Counted from the first letter of the stretch, positions 45,201 through 56,900 are shown. The stretch: DNA of 64,000 nucleotides from Ovis canadensis (GCF_042477335.2 NC_091255.1:17090501-17154500); one strand, 5' to 3'. Program-made: numbers and translations. The notes: generated by a model not told the origin, from the letters alone.

Positions 45201-48200
45201 GATTTGTGCAGTGAACCTCATGACCAGTCACCCAACTGAACTGAAAATTCAGCACTGGTTTTGCAGTGATAAGAGGTATTGATATGCCGAATAAAGGCCT
45301 GAGTCCACCAAGGCACTTCTTAAATGAAATAATTAGCTAATCCCTATGCCACACTTGTCAACCACACCTAACTGGAGTTAGCCCTGGAGGTATGATACTT
45401 TATCTGTCACCAACCTCCTCTAATACGGCAGGCCTGCACGTATCTAGCCTCACATAAACATTCTAGATCTAGAGATTGTACTGATACCATAATAGGAAAA
45501 ACACAAAGCAAAGAGCACTACCTGGAGAAGCCTTTCCCACACACACTGCAGGTATAGGGCTTGGTGATGCCGCCTTCGTGAGACCTCACGTGGTACGTCA
45601 TGCGGTCCTTTCTCTTGAAGCGCTGATTGCAAATAGGACACTCGAAGGGCTTTTCGTCCGAATGGGAGAGCTTGTGCCGGTTGAGGTGGTACACGTCTCG
45701 GAAGGCCTTCCCACACATCTCACACGCGTGGTTCTTCTTGACAGGCTTACTGGGTTTCTTGACAGACTGGGTCACGGGCATAGCTGTGCTGCTGGCACTG
45801 CTGCTGGGGTTGGTGCCCGAGGAAGATGTAGTGACTGTGGACAAGATGCCTGCGATGGTCGACACCAGCGAAGTTCGGCTGCTGTCCCCAGCGATGGTGG
45901 AGATGAGGGGGACCACTGTGGTGGGGGCTTTCTTTGGCCGGGACACCAGCTTGATGCCTGTGTGGCAGGACTCGTGGCGCCTCAGGTGATAGCTGTCCCT
46001 GAAAGCTTTACTGCAGTAAGTGCACACAAAGGAAGTTTTGGGCTTTTCTTTCTTAATCCCAATGGCATCCTTTAATGTTTCTGGAGCAGCCTGAGGTTTC
46101 TGAGTTATCGGTATTGGAAGCAATGGTTTCTGATCAGGGGGCTCCACAGCAGAGCTCAGAAGGGGCAGCAAACTGTTCTGTGCTGCCTGCTGCTGGTGAT
46201 GGGAGGCTTCATGGGCCTAAAATCAAACATTCACACTTCAGAAACTCGGCCTCTCACAACGACCCTCCAAATACAACATGCTTCAGACAACAGAGACCAG
46301 AAGAAACAATGAGCCTGTAAGCTACTCTCTGCGGCAGAGATCCAGCAACTACCTAGCTACTCTCAGAGCTCCCATTACAAAGCATTTAAAATCACTGCAC
46401 AGACACAAAACTTTTGCAAATAAGTTGCTGACAGTGATCTTGCTTTCAAACAGCTGACTAAACTACACACCACCCTGGTTCATAAGGGAGATACCAGCTG
46501 ACGAAATCAGTTTGCCTTAGTCTGTCAGTGCTGAAACCAAGTTTAAATAACTTGTCAAAAAAATTACACTTCAGACTTCAGTGTTTAACAGTACCTTACT
46601 GCAGTGATGCACAAGCCACACACTCACACACATACACAGACAGACATATTATCATCTACTTGTTTATTTTATCTAGGAAAAGACAGGCACTAGTTCTCTG
46701 ACTATATATGCCAGTTGTTAAGTTTACTTTTAAAGTTTTCACTTAATTCTACTAAAAGATTTGGCTGAAATGAAACCTGGAAGGTGTCTGTGAAGGCAGC
46801 CCCCAGCAGACACCTGTCAGTTGCTTTTCAGTTCATCTCATCTCATCCTTTACCAACAATAGTTCAAACCCTAAACTCAAACTAGTAAGAGAAAACGAGA
46901 TATAAATAATTTAAATTCCTTTCGCTTTCATCTACTTCTAGCGGTTCTAAGTCCTGTTAAAGTACTGGACATTCGCTGTTATAAAGTGCTTTCCACTCCT
47001 CCAGAACTGGGGGCTGGACACTGTTTGGAAATTTTCTTTAGCTGCACTGAAACCAACATTTCATTGTGGATCAGGTTCCTGGTATTTATGAGTAATTACT
47101 TTCTTGGATTTGATTCTTCCAAAATTGTCCATACCTCCATAATGATAAACATTTAGGAAATGATGGGGAAAAAAATTCCTGAAATAGTTCTAATATGTTG
47201 TACTTGATCAACATGAATTTTGAAACTCTTGACAGTAACCCTGAGCCTCTATGCTTGAGTTTTGTAATCCTAAAAGGATATATGCACTCAGAGGTAAGAG
47301 TTCCAAATATTTTAAGGATACAACATCTTTGGAAGGGTCCATCCCATCATCTTAGAGACTCCAGACACTTATTTACCTTTCGTACTCTATAATTCCAAGT
47401 CCTACAGTTCACTCCATTAAGGAGAAAAAACCATGGAGACAGACAAGACTCACTCACTCACACACATACACACACACAGAGACACACAGACACACACACA
47501 GACACACACAGACACACCTCTTTTGATGAATAAGAACATCTACCACATAGCCCCATATTTACTTGATAGCAGCACAATAGTTAACTAAGCCTAGAACCAG
47601 ACTCCCCTAAATCATCAGGAGATATTACTGAGTTACCATTTTCAATTTAATAATTTTGACTGAATCTTCCTTGTGTGCTTACTTATGAGTTCTCTTTCTG
47701 GACTTAGTGCTCATACTGAATTACAGTCCACTTTTAATTTAATTTAGGGAGCTCCTATAATTTTCAGAATCTACCCAAGTGACCTCAGTAGACACTTTTA
47801 CAGATTTTGGACTCTAATCTTACCCCATCTCCAACCTGGTGTAGGATACCCAAGCTTCCATATAGTATATAAAAGGTTAATAGCTGAAGATAGCTCAAGA
47901 TATACAATTTCAAAGGCTATCAGATCAGATACTAGGAAACGCAAATCTTCTGGACAAAGCTCAGACTTATAGTGTTCAGAGGCATTTCTCAATCTAAACA
48001 GCCGTGAGTTCGAGGGAGTACTAAAAGCACTTACTGCCATTTTACCAATTCAGATGTCTGTGGCAGCATAAAGCATTTTTACAGCACTGCTGACGCTCAC
48101 TCTCACAGGAGGGTCACGCCAGGCCCCTGCTTCTCGGGTGAAATGCTGTAGAATGCCTCGACCACTACGAGAATCACTCTCTGAGGGTTCCTAGGGTCCC

Positions 48201-50872
48201 CACACTTCTACATGGAGCCTTCTAAGAGGGGAGCTGGGCTTCCCCAACTTGTTCTCTGGGGAAGAGACAGAGTAAAATAACAACCATGGCCTGTCTTCAG
48301 TTAGGTGGTTTAAAAAATATACAACTTCTGCGTAGACTTTTATTTGACTAGCATCATCAAACCAAAATTTATCTCCCATCTCTTTCAACAGCAAAGCTTT
48401 TTTTCTTTTTTAAAACCCTGCCCAAGCTTTCTTATGGGGCTGGCAAAAACAAAACAGAAATGTTACTTCATCACCCAGGGTGGTAGGATGTGGCACCATG
48501 AAATCTCCAGTGCCAGAGGGTAAAAGATTTTGTACTGAAAGAAATTAGCATCAGTGAGTCATATCTTGAATGTCCTGTTAGGAGAATCATCCATCAAACA
48601 TTTTAACAGCTACGGCTTTCACTTTCCACCAGGTTATTTGGAAAGCAAGCAGGTATTAAAACTGTTTTAAAATATAAATTCAATAAGATGCTCCAGGAAA
48701 CAACAAGAGAGTCCAACTCTCCATTTCCCCAGTGAAAATTACTTAAAACTGGAACTGAGTAAGTCTATTCATACCTTTCCAGAGAAAAGACTGAAATATT
48801 CTCTTTACCCATTCAACTGTCCTCGGCTCTAAATTATCACTGCACACATTGCCAAGCCCAGGATCAAATATTAGCTTTCACACTTCTCCATCAGGTGGAA
48901 AAAAAGATTTTAATAGCTGAAAAAAATTAAATAATATAAAATCTAATTAAAAAGTTGATCAATAAATGCTTGGCATTTGCTTTCCCCAGGAAAAGAATAA
49001 TAAAAGTATTCCAAAAGATTTTTCAACAGTTTTCCAAAAATCAGTAAGGGGGTTTTCTTTTACATAAAGAACTCTCAATTTTTTCCAATCTCCATTGAGA
49101 GAGAGCACGTGTAATATGGTAAATCTAAGTCATTCCTCATGTGAAAAATCACTTCAGTGGCCCATTAATCCCATATTTTAAAATGACCATTTGAAAGCTT
49201 TTTCTCAAGAGGGCATTTGCCACCTTCACACCAACCTGGATGCAAGCTGGTTATATATCATTTCTTTTCCAATGCATTTTTAAGTTGACTTATCTCATTA
49301 TCAAGCTCATCAAAGCACGTTAAAACAATACTAGATCAGAATGAGAAAAAGGCCAAGTTAGTGAATTCCACAATTTTGAGTATGCTCAATTTTAAGAAGC
49401 CTGAATATAATGCAACAATTACTTAAAAAGCAAATTACATTCCAAAGAATATGTCTTCAAACAATAAACCATCTCTACACAATAGGAAACGTTTGAATTA
49501 TCCAGTTCCCTATATTAACTCCACTGGGATGGGTCCAGGGGGGTGGGAGGATTATTTTTGAAAATTCTGCATCCGTTCTTGGTTAGTCACAAAAGGTTTC
49601 AAGCACCCAAGCTATGCGTTTGGGATTTCGCGAAGTTATTCAAAGAAGGAAAATAACGCAAAGAGGCGGGAAGAACGCACTTAAAGTGACGAGCTTCCTA
49701 GCCTCCGGTTCCAAAGTTTCCCGGTGAGCTCATTACTACTGCCCACCAAGTGCTTCGTTTGCAAACAGAAACGGAGCAGGAAAAAAAAAAAAAAAGAAAG
49801 AAAAAGTTCTCGGTCTTCTAAATAGGGGTCCCCACCTCAAGTGGGCCGACAAGAGGACTGCCAACATATCGGCTACAGTCACCTTCAAGTTTCTTGCCAA
49901 AAATGAAGACCAACACCCCACGAATGACTCATCTGGGGGCTCTGTAAGCGGACTTTGTTTGCTCTCTCCACTTGCCGTCTCCCCCACTTGGCTGGAGGAG
50001 ACGCTCGAGGTGGGACGAGAGGGAAGCGCGCCCCGGGAGAAGGTGGGGCCTCCCCGCGCCCTGGCCCCCCCGCACCCCCCCCCGGCCGGGGGATTCCCCG
50101 GGCTGAATGGGCCGGCGGGAGAGCTGGACAGAGGGAGCGGGTGTCAGCTGCCAAGGCTCGGCGGAGGCTTGCGAGAGAAAACACGTAAAGCCAGTGAAAA
50201 AGTTTGGGGAGGGGACACACAGTCACAACACCCCCAACCGGGTAAACACGAGGGGGGCGGCGGGAAGGGGGAGTGGCGGGGAGCCCAGGGATACCCGCTA
50301 TTCGCGGGGACGGGGAGGGGGGGGTGTCAGAAAGTCAACACACGCACAAAAAGAGAGCGAGGCGGAAAGAACGGAGAGCGAGCGAAAGACAGACCAAGCA
50401 GGGGGGGACGGAGTGGGACCCGGGGACCCCCTCACCCCACGGCGTGGGCCCCGGCCCGGCGCGCCGCGGCCAGGCGGACCGCGCGCCCCAGCGGCCCGGC
50501 GCCCTCCTTTCTCCGGGCCGCGGGCGGTGACAGCGGCCGGCCTCCTCCCTTCCCCTCCGGGGCGGGAGCGAAGGGTGTGTGCGTGTGCGTGTGTGTGCTG
50601 GGGGGGCCCGGGGGTCACCCCGAGGCCTGCTTTCTCCCCCGCGCCCCGCGAGGCTGCCTCCTTTCCCCTCGGCAGCCCCGCTCCGCCGGGGCGGGCGGGC
50701 GGAAAAACAAAGGGGGATTAAGGCCGGGCCGGAGAGCGGGGCCGGGAGGGAGGGAGGAGGAGCGCCCGCCCGCCCGCCCGCCAGCCCCGGGCCCGGCCCC
50801 CCTGTCCCCCCCGTGCCCCCCCGGGGGGGGCCCCAGTACCTGGAACAGGAACGCGGTCCAGTTGGCCTCCAT
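38454..50872 (-). CDS. VEZF1: VEZF1, vascular endothelial zinc finger 1 (complete spliced coding region)
   Basis: VEZF1/DB1 is a nuclear C2H2 zinc-finger transcription factor. It is known for roles in endothelial development and angiogenesis and for binding G-rich promoter and insulator elements. Six exons on the minus strand (50872-50840, 46216-45522, 44767-44704, 43655-43472, 42283-42134, 38881-38454) join in frame at GT..AG junctions. The total is 1554 nt, giving 517 residues plus stop. Zinc ligands fall at C76/C79/H92/H96, C176/C179/H192/H196, C204/C207/H220/H224, C234/C237/H250/H255, C263/C266/H279/H283 and C289/C292/H304/H308. A 14-Gln tract spans residues 337-350 and a Pro/Thr/Val/Asn-rich tail fills about 388-517, ending in PPW. 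The human protein is about 521 residues from memory, and a shorter glutamine tract could explain the difference. The start is chosen by the known N-terminus MEANWTAFLFQ and a strong Kozak context. No frame lesion is seen, so this is the functional locus and not a retrocopy. Confidence 0.97.
38882..42133 (-). other. VEZF1: VEZF1 intron 5
   Basis: This intron of about 3.25 kb lies between the poly-Gln exon and the last exon. It contains one Bov-tA SINE (about 40921-41121) and otherwise unique AT-rich sequence. I see no further exon. Confidence 0.85.
40921..41121 (-). repeat. Bov-tA SINE in VEZF1 intron 5
   Basis: Same orientation as the gene, from GCGTGCTAGGTCGCTCCAGT to GAGCCACCAGGGAAGCC. Flanking repeats TCCAACGCCAGC (40909-40920) and TCCAATGCCAGC (41122-41133) differ at one base. 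Confidence 0.95.
42134..42283 (-). CDS. VEZF1: VEZF1 coding exon 5 (poly-glutamine exon)
   Basis: This 150-nt exon encodes residues 326 (split Thr) to 375 plus one base. The acceptor is GGAGTAG|CATGC and the donor AAAG|GTAAGA. It starts TCMSEETSNQK, runs into 14 consecutive Gln codons, and continues HVTSWPGKQVETLRLWEEAVKARKK as far as the donor. Intron retention beyond the donor would give a basic tail and a stop at 41973, which looks like ordinary read-through. Confidence 0.95.
42210..42251 (-). repeat. CAG repeat encoding VEZF1 poly-Gln
   Basis: Fourteen glutamine codons on the minus strand. All are CAG except one CAA, the third from the 3' end of the tract. An AAG (Lys) then a CAG precede it. 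The tract is nearly pure and therefore likely to vary in length. Confidence 0.95.
43472..43655 (-). CDS. VEZF1: VEZF1 coding exon 4 (fingers 5 and 6)
   Basis: This 184-nt exon encodes residues 265-325 plus one base. The acceptor is CATGCAG|ACATGC and the donor AAAA|GTAGGC, somewhat weaker than its neighbours. It completes finger 5 (C266, H279, H283) and carries finger 6 (C289, C292, H304, H308). Finger 6 has a shortened C-to-H spacing of 11 residues. It ends at CKQGISK. Confidence 0.95.
43880..44085 (+). repeat. MIR SINE in VEZF1 intron 3
   Basis: Matches GTCAGCCTTGGATTCAAATC, TCATCTGTAAAATGAAGGTA and ATACCTACCTCACAAAATTA from the MIR consensus order. Confidence 0.85.
44704..44767 (-). CDS. 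VEZF1: VEZF1 coding exon 3 (end of finger 4, start of finger 5)
   Basis: This small 64-nt exon is found by the acceptor TTTCACAG|GCC and the donor CCAA|GTAAGA. It supplies the last base of Arg243 and then PDHLSCHVKHVHSTERPFKCQ-type sequence (residues 244-264). It completes finger 4 (H250, H255) and gives the first cysteine of finger 5 (C263). It is too short for an ORF scan; phase on both sides and identity to the family confirm it. Confidence 0.95.
44768..45521 (-). other. VEZF1: VEZF1 intron 2
   Basis: A short intron of 754 bases between exons 2 and 3, with a GTAGTG donor and a pyrimidine-rich CTCTCTTTCACAG acceptor. It is unique sequence with no repeats recognised. Confidence 0.85.
45522..46216 (-). 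CDS. VEZF1: VEZF1 coding exon 2 (zinc fingers 1-3 and start of 4)
   Basis: This 695-nt exon encodes residues 12-243. The acceptor is TTTTAG|GCCCAT and the donor CCAG|GTAGTG. It begins AHEASHHQQQ, carries finger 1 (C76..H96), a Ser/Thr-rich linker (about 100-165), finger 2 (C176..H196) and finger 3 (C204..H224). It ends inside finger 4 after CGKGFS plus two bases of Arg243 (phase 2). The unusually long linker between fingers 1 and 2 and the basic stretch VKKPSKPVKK before finger 2 are family features. Confidence 0.96.
46217..50839 (-). other. VEZF1: VEZF1 intron 1
   Basis: A 4.6-kb first intron. The part nearest exon 1 (about 49950-50839) lies in the promoter CpG island. The remainder is AT-rich and free of recognisable ruminant SINEs or LINEs, apart from a CA-type simple repeat at about 47455-47518. 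Freedom from insertions in a first intron is consistent with regulatory content, but I see no specific element. Confidence 0.8.
47455..47518 (+). repeat. CA-type microsatellite in VEZF1 intron 1
   Basis: Mixed (CACACA) and (CAGACA) units, therefore likely length-variable. Confidence 0.9.
50840..50872 (-). CDS. VEZF1: VEZF1 coding exon 1 (residues 1-11)
   Basis: This exon encodes MEANWTAFLFQ and ends on a complete CAG codon (phase 0). The donor is CAG|GTACTG, with the intron beginning at 50839. The ATG at 50872 sits in a favourable context: purine-rich G after the ATG and GCAGCC before it. The exon lies in the promoter CpG island. Read-through past the donor would give a Pro/Gly-rich sequence with no family match, which supports the splice here. 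Confidence 0.95.
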
Positions 50873-50925
50873 GGCTGCGGCGGCCGACCCCCCTCCTCCC
50901 CACTCCCCCCGCTCGGGGCGCCTCC

Positions 50926-50997
50926 TCAGCCGGAGGAGGCGACAACAAAGCGGCGGCGGCGGCGGCGGCGGCAGCGGCAGCGGCGGCTCCTCAACAT
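50926..50997 (-). other. Possible VEZF1 upstream ORF (23 codons, Arg-rich)
   Basis: An ATG at 50997, inside the YY1-like motif, opens a 23-codon frame whose stop (50928-50926) lies 53 bases before the VEZF1 ATG. The CGG tract makes it arginine-rich, with seven consecutive Arg codons. It is only translated if transcription starts upstream of 50997. Its ATG context (GCC before, T after) is moderate. Confidence 0.35.
50951..50986 (+). repeat. CGG trinucleotide tract in VEZF1 5' UTR
   Basis: Seven pure CGG units from 50951, then CAG/CGG interruptions, in the presumed VEZF1 5' UTR (CCG on the transcribed strand). Confidence 0.85.
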
Positions 50998-51026
50998 GGC
51001 AGCGCCGAGCGCGGCCACTTCCGGTA
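50990..51026 (-). promoter_or_regulatory. YY1-like and ETS/GABP-like motif pair upstream of VEZF1
   Basis: On the minus strand CCGGAAGTG (51016-51024, ETS/GABP consensus) lies about 20 bases upstream of GCTGCCATGTTG (50993-51003 region, YY1 consensus). This pairing is common at transcription start regions of CpG-island promoters. It places the likely start about 120-150 bases upstream of the ATG at 50872. Confidence 0.6.
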
Positions 51027-51500
51027 ACCTCCGGGACGCACCACCGCCGCGGCGAGCGCGGGCGGGGGGGGAGCCCCGAGCCGGCCGCCGCCGCCCCCAG
51101 CGGCCCCGACCCCTCCCGCGCGGCGCCGCGGCCGGCTCTCGGCCTCGGAGCTCAGCCAGTGCCCGCCGGCGGTGGGGTCCGGGCCCCCGCGGCGGGGCCG
51201 GGGTGGGGCCGGGGGCGGGGATGGGGCGCGGCGTCCCCCCCCGCGGGGGTGTGTGGTGCTGCGGTCCGCGGCCCAGGCAGCCGGAGCAGGGGGAGCCCGG
51301 GAGGGAACATGGAGGACGCCAGGGTCTGGCGCGGCCTCGCTGGGCACGGCCGCGCCGGCGGCGGCGACGACGCGGGCCCGGCGCCCGGCAGCATCGCGTC
51401 CCCGGCAGGCCCTCGGCGGAAGGCGCGGGCTGCGGCGGTCCCGAGGCTCTCCGGTCCCTTTTGCGCAGCACGGCCCCTACCTCCAAGCTGGAGGAAGCCC

Positions 51501-53700
51501 CTTCGACTTGGAGTGTCTCTCCCGGCTGGTATTTCATCCCAGCGAAACCTCCGCACTCTTGGCGCGACACGCATCTCTGAGTGGCCTTCCAGCTCAAGCA
51601 GGGAATCCCACTGGGGTGCAGCCTCAGATCCTCCCTGTGCAGAAGGAAACACTTCCCACGCGCAGAGGTGTCATTACTGGGTTATTCTTGGGTGAAGGGC
51701 TGAGCTTCCCCATCCTCCTCCTAACTTCAGATATGATGTGAAATCCTACTTAACACCCCCCTCTCCCACCCCCCGCCAAATTTTTTTTTGAAGAGAAAGT
51801 ATAGACACGAAATTGTTTTACTTCTTTAGTACAGTCTGCTTCTTCACACTCCCCAACCCCCCGCCCCAAACAAAAATCGAGCTTCTGGTTGGACGGCGTC
51901 AGATGCCACTGAGGTGACCCCAGCCTCTGTTTGCAGTTCCAAGTCTTCCGTGTAGGCGTCACTGCTACTGGAGCTTTGCACGATGATGCCCTGAACGCAT
52001 TCTATCCATTCCTCACATAGAGGTAGCTATTGGGAATAGCAGAGACAGGCTATTATTAAACAATTGCCTCCAGTCCTGTAAGTCTCCTGTGGCGGGAAAT
52101 GAGGGGGCAGGCTCTGTCAAGTTTTTTTATGAATTCTGGTTTAAAAAAAAAAAAAATCCTCAGTCACATTATTTCGACTTCAACATCTTTCATAACTGAC
52201 TCTCTTACCCCCCCCCCCCCAATTTATTCCTCTTAAGTCACATTCTAATCAAGGTCACCATCTCCAGTTTCCCCCATACATACACAATAAAAATAATACG
52301 GTTGTGGAATTTGACTGGTAAAAGAAACTGAAGAGGCACAGTAATCTGACAGTCTGTGTTTCTTTTCCGTCCACTACACATGTATACCCGCTGCCCACTC
52401 TCCTCTCCTCAGTCACCAGAATGAAGGGGCTGGCAAACGTTGGTCTGGTTTCTTTTAGAGCTGATTCCCTACTGGAAGTCTTGGGGACGAATGAGAAGTT
52501 CCGCAGTTTCAATCAGTGGCAGAAGCAGGTAACACATCAGGGAACCAGTCAGCCTAGGACAGGAGGGGACAGAAAATGATGAATAGTTTCTGATTACACT
52601 CCAGCTAAACTGCTACAGTGGCCCTTTATGTCTGCTAAAAAATGTCCTTTAGTCTCTTTTGCAAAGGGAAATAAATGGTTCAGGAAGCCTAAGCTTATAT
52701 ATACATATAAGATAAGGAAAGAACCAAGATGTAAACCTAAGAAATTAACTAGGTAAGCTAAAACCTTTTGGCTCTGACCTGAGACACTGCACATTCTTTT
52801 GTTTTCATTTTGTGAATGCGGGTCTCTTGCTTCTTTCCTATCTTAACACACGGACTTCAAGGTCTCTGTAATACATCTCTCCTCAGTGTTTCTCCTCCCC
52901 TGTACAGCCTCTTCTACTTTGCTGCCTTTCAAACTGTGCTGAAAATGAAGCTTCAGGATTCTAAGACTAGCACTGGATGAAGACCATTTTTCTAATGACA
53001 ATGTTGCTGGACTTTCTTGAACTTCTTCCCCCAGAATCTAGAAAACCCTTGTTAGCAATCCTTCTCAAAAACCTCTGGAAAGGGGGTTCCCCACTACCAC
53101 AAAGTAGACGTCAAGTGAAAACCGTCTAGTTCTCATTACTGAAGAGCGGGATTCAGAAGTATCACTTTTCCTCACGTAAATGGCTCATTTTTCTATCCAT
53201 GAGATGAAACCAGAATTCCCAATTGCTCCGATTTTTCTTTCCCCTTAAAAAGAAAAATGAACAATCTTTTAAATTCGGATGAAATGTTAAATCTTAGGCT
53301 ATTTTCCAAAGAAACTATCCAAAATTTGGAACGAGTACTCAAAAACAATCAGCTCCGAGTGTTTTGAGGAATATAATGAAATCAGGAAGATCAAAGATTC
53401 CATCTTTAGGACAAACAGAATCTTTAACTACAAACGAAATGAACCCCTCTCAAGCCTGCTTCCACAGACCATACTGGGGCCCAATCAAAACACAGCAATG
53501 TCTAAAGAGAATAAATTCATCTTGATTACTGTAAACAACTTTCAGTGAGTGCATCAGCTGACCTACTCAGTGACCTATTAAGATTAGCAGTGTTACCTCC
53601 AGATATGATGAATAACTGAAATGTCTGGTGTCTAAGGCAAAAGGAAAAAACGTGCCTACATCCACCCAAATAAAATTCAGATTCCCTTCCCACCTTGTTC
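51501..53700. other. Unique sequence upstream of VEZF1
   Basis: Includes homopolymer runs (C at about 52208-52220, A at 52142-52156). No gene or young repeat recognised. Confidence 0.5.
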
Positions 53701-53734
53701 AGGTTCTTTCCCACCTTCCCTGCCCCAGTGTGTA

Positions 53735-53930
53735 TAACCTGTAACTTAATCTTTCAGGGCCTCAATTTCCTCATCTGGAAAGAGAACAAAGTAAATACCT
53801 GCCTCACAGACAGGACTGTGGATGGGAGAGAAATGGAGACTGAAGGAGAGCTGTATAAAAAGCTTAGAACACTCCCTGGAATATAACAGGTGCTAAGAAG
53901 GTGTTTTTATTGGTGCTATCGAATGGTTCC
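53735..53930 (+). repeat. MIR SINE
   Basis: CAATTTCCTCATCTGGAAAG, AATACCTGCCTCACAGACAG and GAACACTCCCTGGAATATAA follow the MIR 3' order. Confidence 0.8.
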
Positions 53931-56900
53931 AGATGAAGTCTAGGGCTGGGGATTCTGCCTAAGAGCCCTGAACCAGTTCTTTCTCTCTCTCAGAGTAACC
54001 AGTTTTCCCCTGTGCCCCACCCGCCTCTCCCTCAGAGAGCCCTAAGGTAAACAGCCAAAAGGCTAATGACACATGACAAAGGAAGAGACCTATTAAGATT
54101 AGCATTTCCAAAGACAACTTCTAGCAAACATTAGAAAGTAACACCGAATCAAATCCAAAACTTTTCATAGAGACCGTCTACTCAGGAGCAGCTTCAAACT
54201 GGCAGTTAAGAACTAATGCTTCAAGTAAGAAAGCTGGAGCTAACAGATCTTCTAGTAAAAATCAAGACTGCAAAATCTAGCTGCAAAAATATCAGCTAGA
54301 GAAATGATACCCTTAACAGCCTCAATGCAACTGAAGAGAAAGGACACACACTCTACCTGACCAAACCAAAGGTAACCACCACCCCACTAACGCCTCCCGT
54401 CTCCACCCTGCACCTCCCCCGCCGCCCCCCTACACACGAGACACAAAAACGAAAACAACCAAGCTTCTCTGAGAAGAAAGCAGAAGTCAATCTGCCCTTC
54501 CCACCTCCCCACACTAAGGGCTTTAAGCCAACTGCCTGTGGCCCATGTGGTCAGAAGTTGGGTTTGTGTTTCAATTCCACCACCTAAAGTGTCATCACTA
54601 GTCTTAACTGGTAAGGTGAGGAAGGGGAAACAACACTTTTTTCCCCTGTAAATACCTACTTAAATCCCTTAACAGCTGGAACATAGTCATGGGGAACAAA
54701 GGGACAGGGAACAAATCTACCCATTTCCCTAGTAAGACCTACTGGTAGTTGAGGGTCCTGAAATACTCATTTGTTTCTAAGAAGGGCCATATGCCCCAGA
54801 TACCCAAAACCTACCCAAAGCCATGGTAACACATTTATTACCTTTCACTCTTTCTGAAAGCTGCTGCTACAAACCATGCTTAACCCGTCAGTTCCACCCA
54901 TAAAACATGTGAGTAGAAACACCTTCCATTTTACAACTCCTGAATGGCTGACAGAGGACATACAACAAATAGCAAGCAAAACAGCATAGACACAAGAAGG
55001 AAAGAAACTAAGACAGGTCAAAAATACACCAAGTAAGAAACTTAATACAACTGGAAAACATACTCTCAGGCACCAGCATTTCTCCTTTGGACACCTGTTC
55101 CTCCCTGCCCTTAGATGCCCCAATCCCAGGGTGATGGCTGAGCTTGAAAAAAGTTGACAGGTCACGCAAACTTTGTGGGCCTGAACCAATCTAGCAAGCT
55201 TAGTGCAGTGACATCATGCTAATAGTCAAAAACATAAATCCTTACACAAGCAGGCACTCTGGTACAAAGGAAAAGCTCTTTCCAGTGGTATAGCCTCCAC
55301 CCACTACATTCCACTGGTTAGACAGGGATATAACGACACTACACACACAGTGCTAGCAGTCATCTATCTCCATCACCACAAAAATGATCCAGTTGCAAAA
55401 AATTAAAAAATCTAAAAATGGTGCTTAATGCCTGTCCAGATGCTCTTGTGAAGACTGGGGCAGAGCAAGAACATACATACTGAGTAAACACTCTTTACCC
55501 AAATTCCAGCAGAAACATGTCAATTTCGTCTTCATCTCAGACTCCATAGTTCAGAATTCAAACAGGATTCTGTTTCTCTTAGTCTTCAAAGAGTTACCAT
55601 GTTAATACATTGCAGATCTTATATTATGACCCCCTCTTTCTGAATGGGTGCTCCTTCCTCTTCCTTTCATTGGCTTAGATTAAAAAAAGCCTCATTGGGT
55701 CAATTTGATCTTCAACTGAGGATCCCTCTATTCTTCACAGTGAAAGAAACAGGAAATGACGACACCGGTTTTGAGTATGCTCCCTGAGGGAGGGACATGA
55801 GCAGTGGCGGCCTAAGACACTGATGTGGCATCACAAAACAGGCTAAGCTTTAGGTAGGTGCTCCACTCCTGACAGCAATGCCGAGATGGCAACACGAGGC
55901 CAGGACAGCGTGAGATCTGGCACAAGCTCCAGGATTTGCTTCTTTAAGGATGTTTCTTGACTCTGAGAGATCTCTGAACTATTACAGAAGCTGCCTAAAG
56001 TTCTACAGTCAGTCACCTGGCCCAGTATATAAGCAGGTGCAGGGAACCTGGCAAGCTGGTTTTTAAACTGTACAGAGACAACAGCTGTACTCAGCCTTTA
56101 ATCCTTAAGTTGTATACTAAAACATAAAGCTCACCTGCTATCTACTCATACTATGTGAAGCATTTCACCCGATTTCCTGAACTGTGGCACAAGCTCTTTG
56201 CTAGACCTGAAGAGGACAATTCCTAGAGGGCAGGATAGATTCTGACTTGGCGAACAATTTACTATGATACACAGGGAAAATGGATCAGATTCAGAGAATC
56301 TAGATGTTTCCTCTGAAGTAATTTTAGTCTCCAAAACAAAGCACACAAAGCTCTGCTCAACTAGTTGACAGAAGTTAATTAGCCTTTCACCCCTGGGCCT
56401 GACCCTGTCCTCTGCAAGCTGTTTACTGACCTTACATTAAGTCCCTCCCCAACTTCCCAGCTCCCAGCTGCTTCCTCTTATTTTTCCAGCTTCCTCACTC
56501 CTCACCCACCCCACAACCTCTCATTTCACTTTCTCTCCCCCTTCCTCCCCTTTTATTCAGCAGTGAATGCTGACAGCAGATGGCAAGTACTCAATTCAAG
56601 CCAGCGAAAATGTGTCCAAAGCATCAGGTAAAAGGCAGTCCCAGAAATAAGAATCCTGGGGGTTGCAATACACACACACTCTGCCTCTCACTAATTTATT
56701 CTTTAGATGGGAAAGGCATATGTTTATTCTTCACATATGGAAGAATTATCCTCAGACAAAATTTATTAAAACTAAATTAGATAACTAGTTTTGCTTAGTT
56801 AGGCTTCTCAGGGACAAGGGGATTTTTTTGGTTTGCATTAGAATTGATAAACTTTATCCCTAACTTGTCCAGGACCTACACAGTGCATCTAGCAAAACTC

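Larger units (their letters stand above)
49960..51500. promoter_or_regulatory. CpG island spanning the VEZF1 promoter and exon 1
   Basis: A very G+C- and CpG-rich block of about 1.5 kb with many GGGCGG-type boxes and a CGG tract, centred on the VEZF1 start codon. It sharply contrasts with the AT-rich flanks. Such islands usually mark broad promoters of widely expressed genes. The block extends about 600 bases upstream of the ATG, so a divergent plus-strand transcript is possible but not shown. Confidence 0.9.

Noticed and set aside
45578-46075. Plus-strand 165-codon frame opposite VEZF1 exon 2
   Set aside because: A shadow of the real coding exon on the other strand. No independent similarity, and explained by codon structure of VEZF1.
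49959-51695. Very long plus-strand open frame (578 codons) across the VEZF1 CpG island
   Set aside because: The composition is almost entirely Gly/Arg/Pro/Ala from GC-rich DNA. It has no domain, and it lies antisense over the VEZF1 promoter and first exon. Stop codons are simply rare in such sequence.
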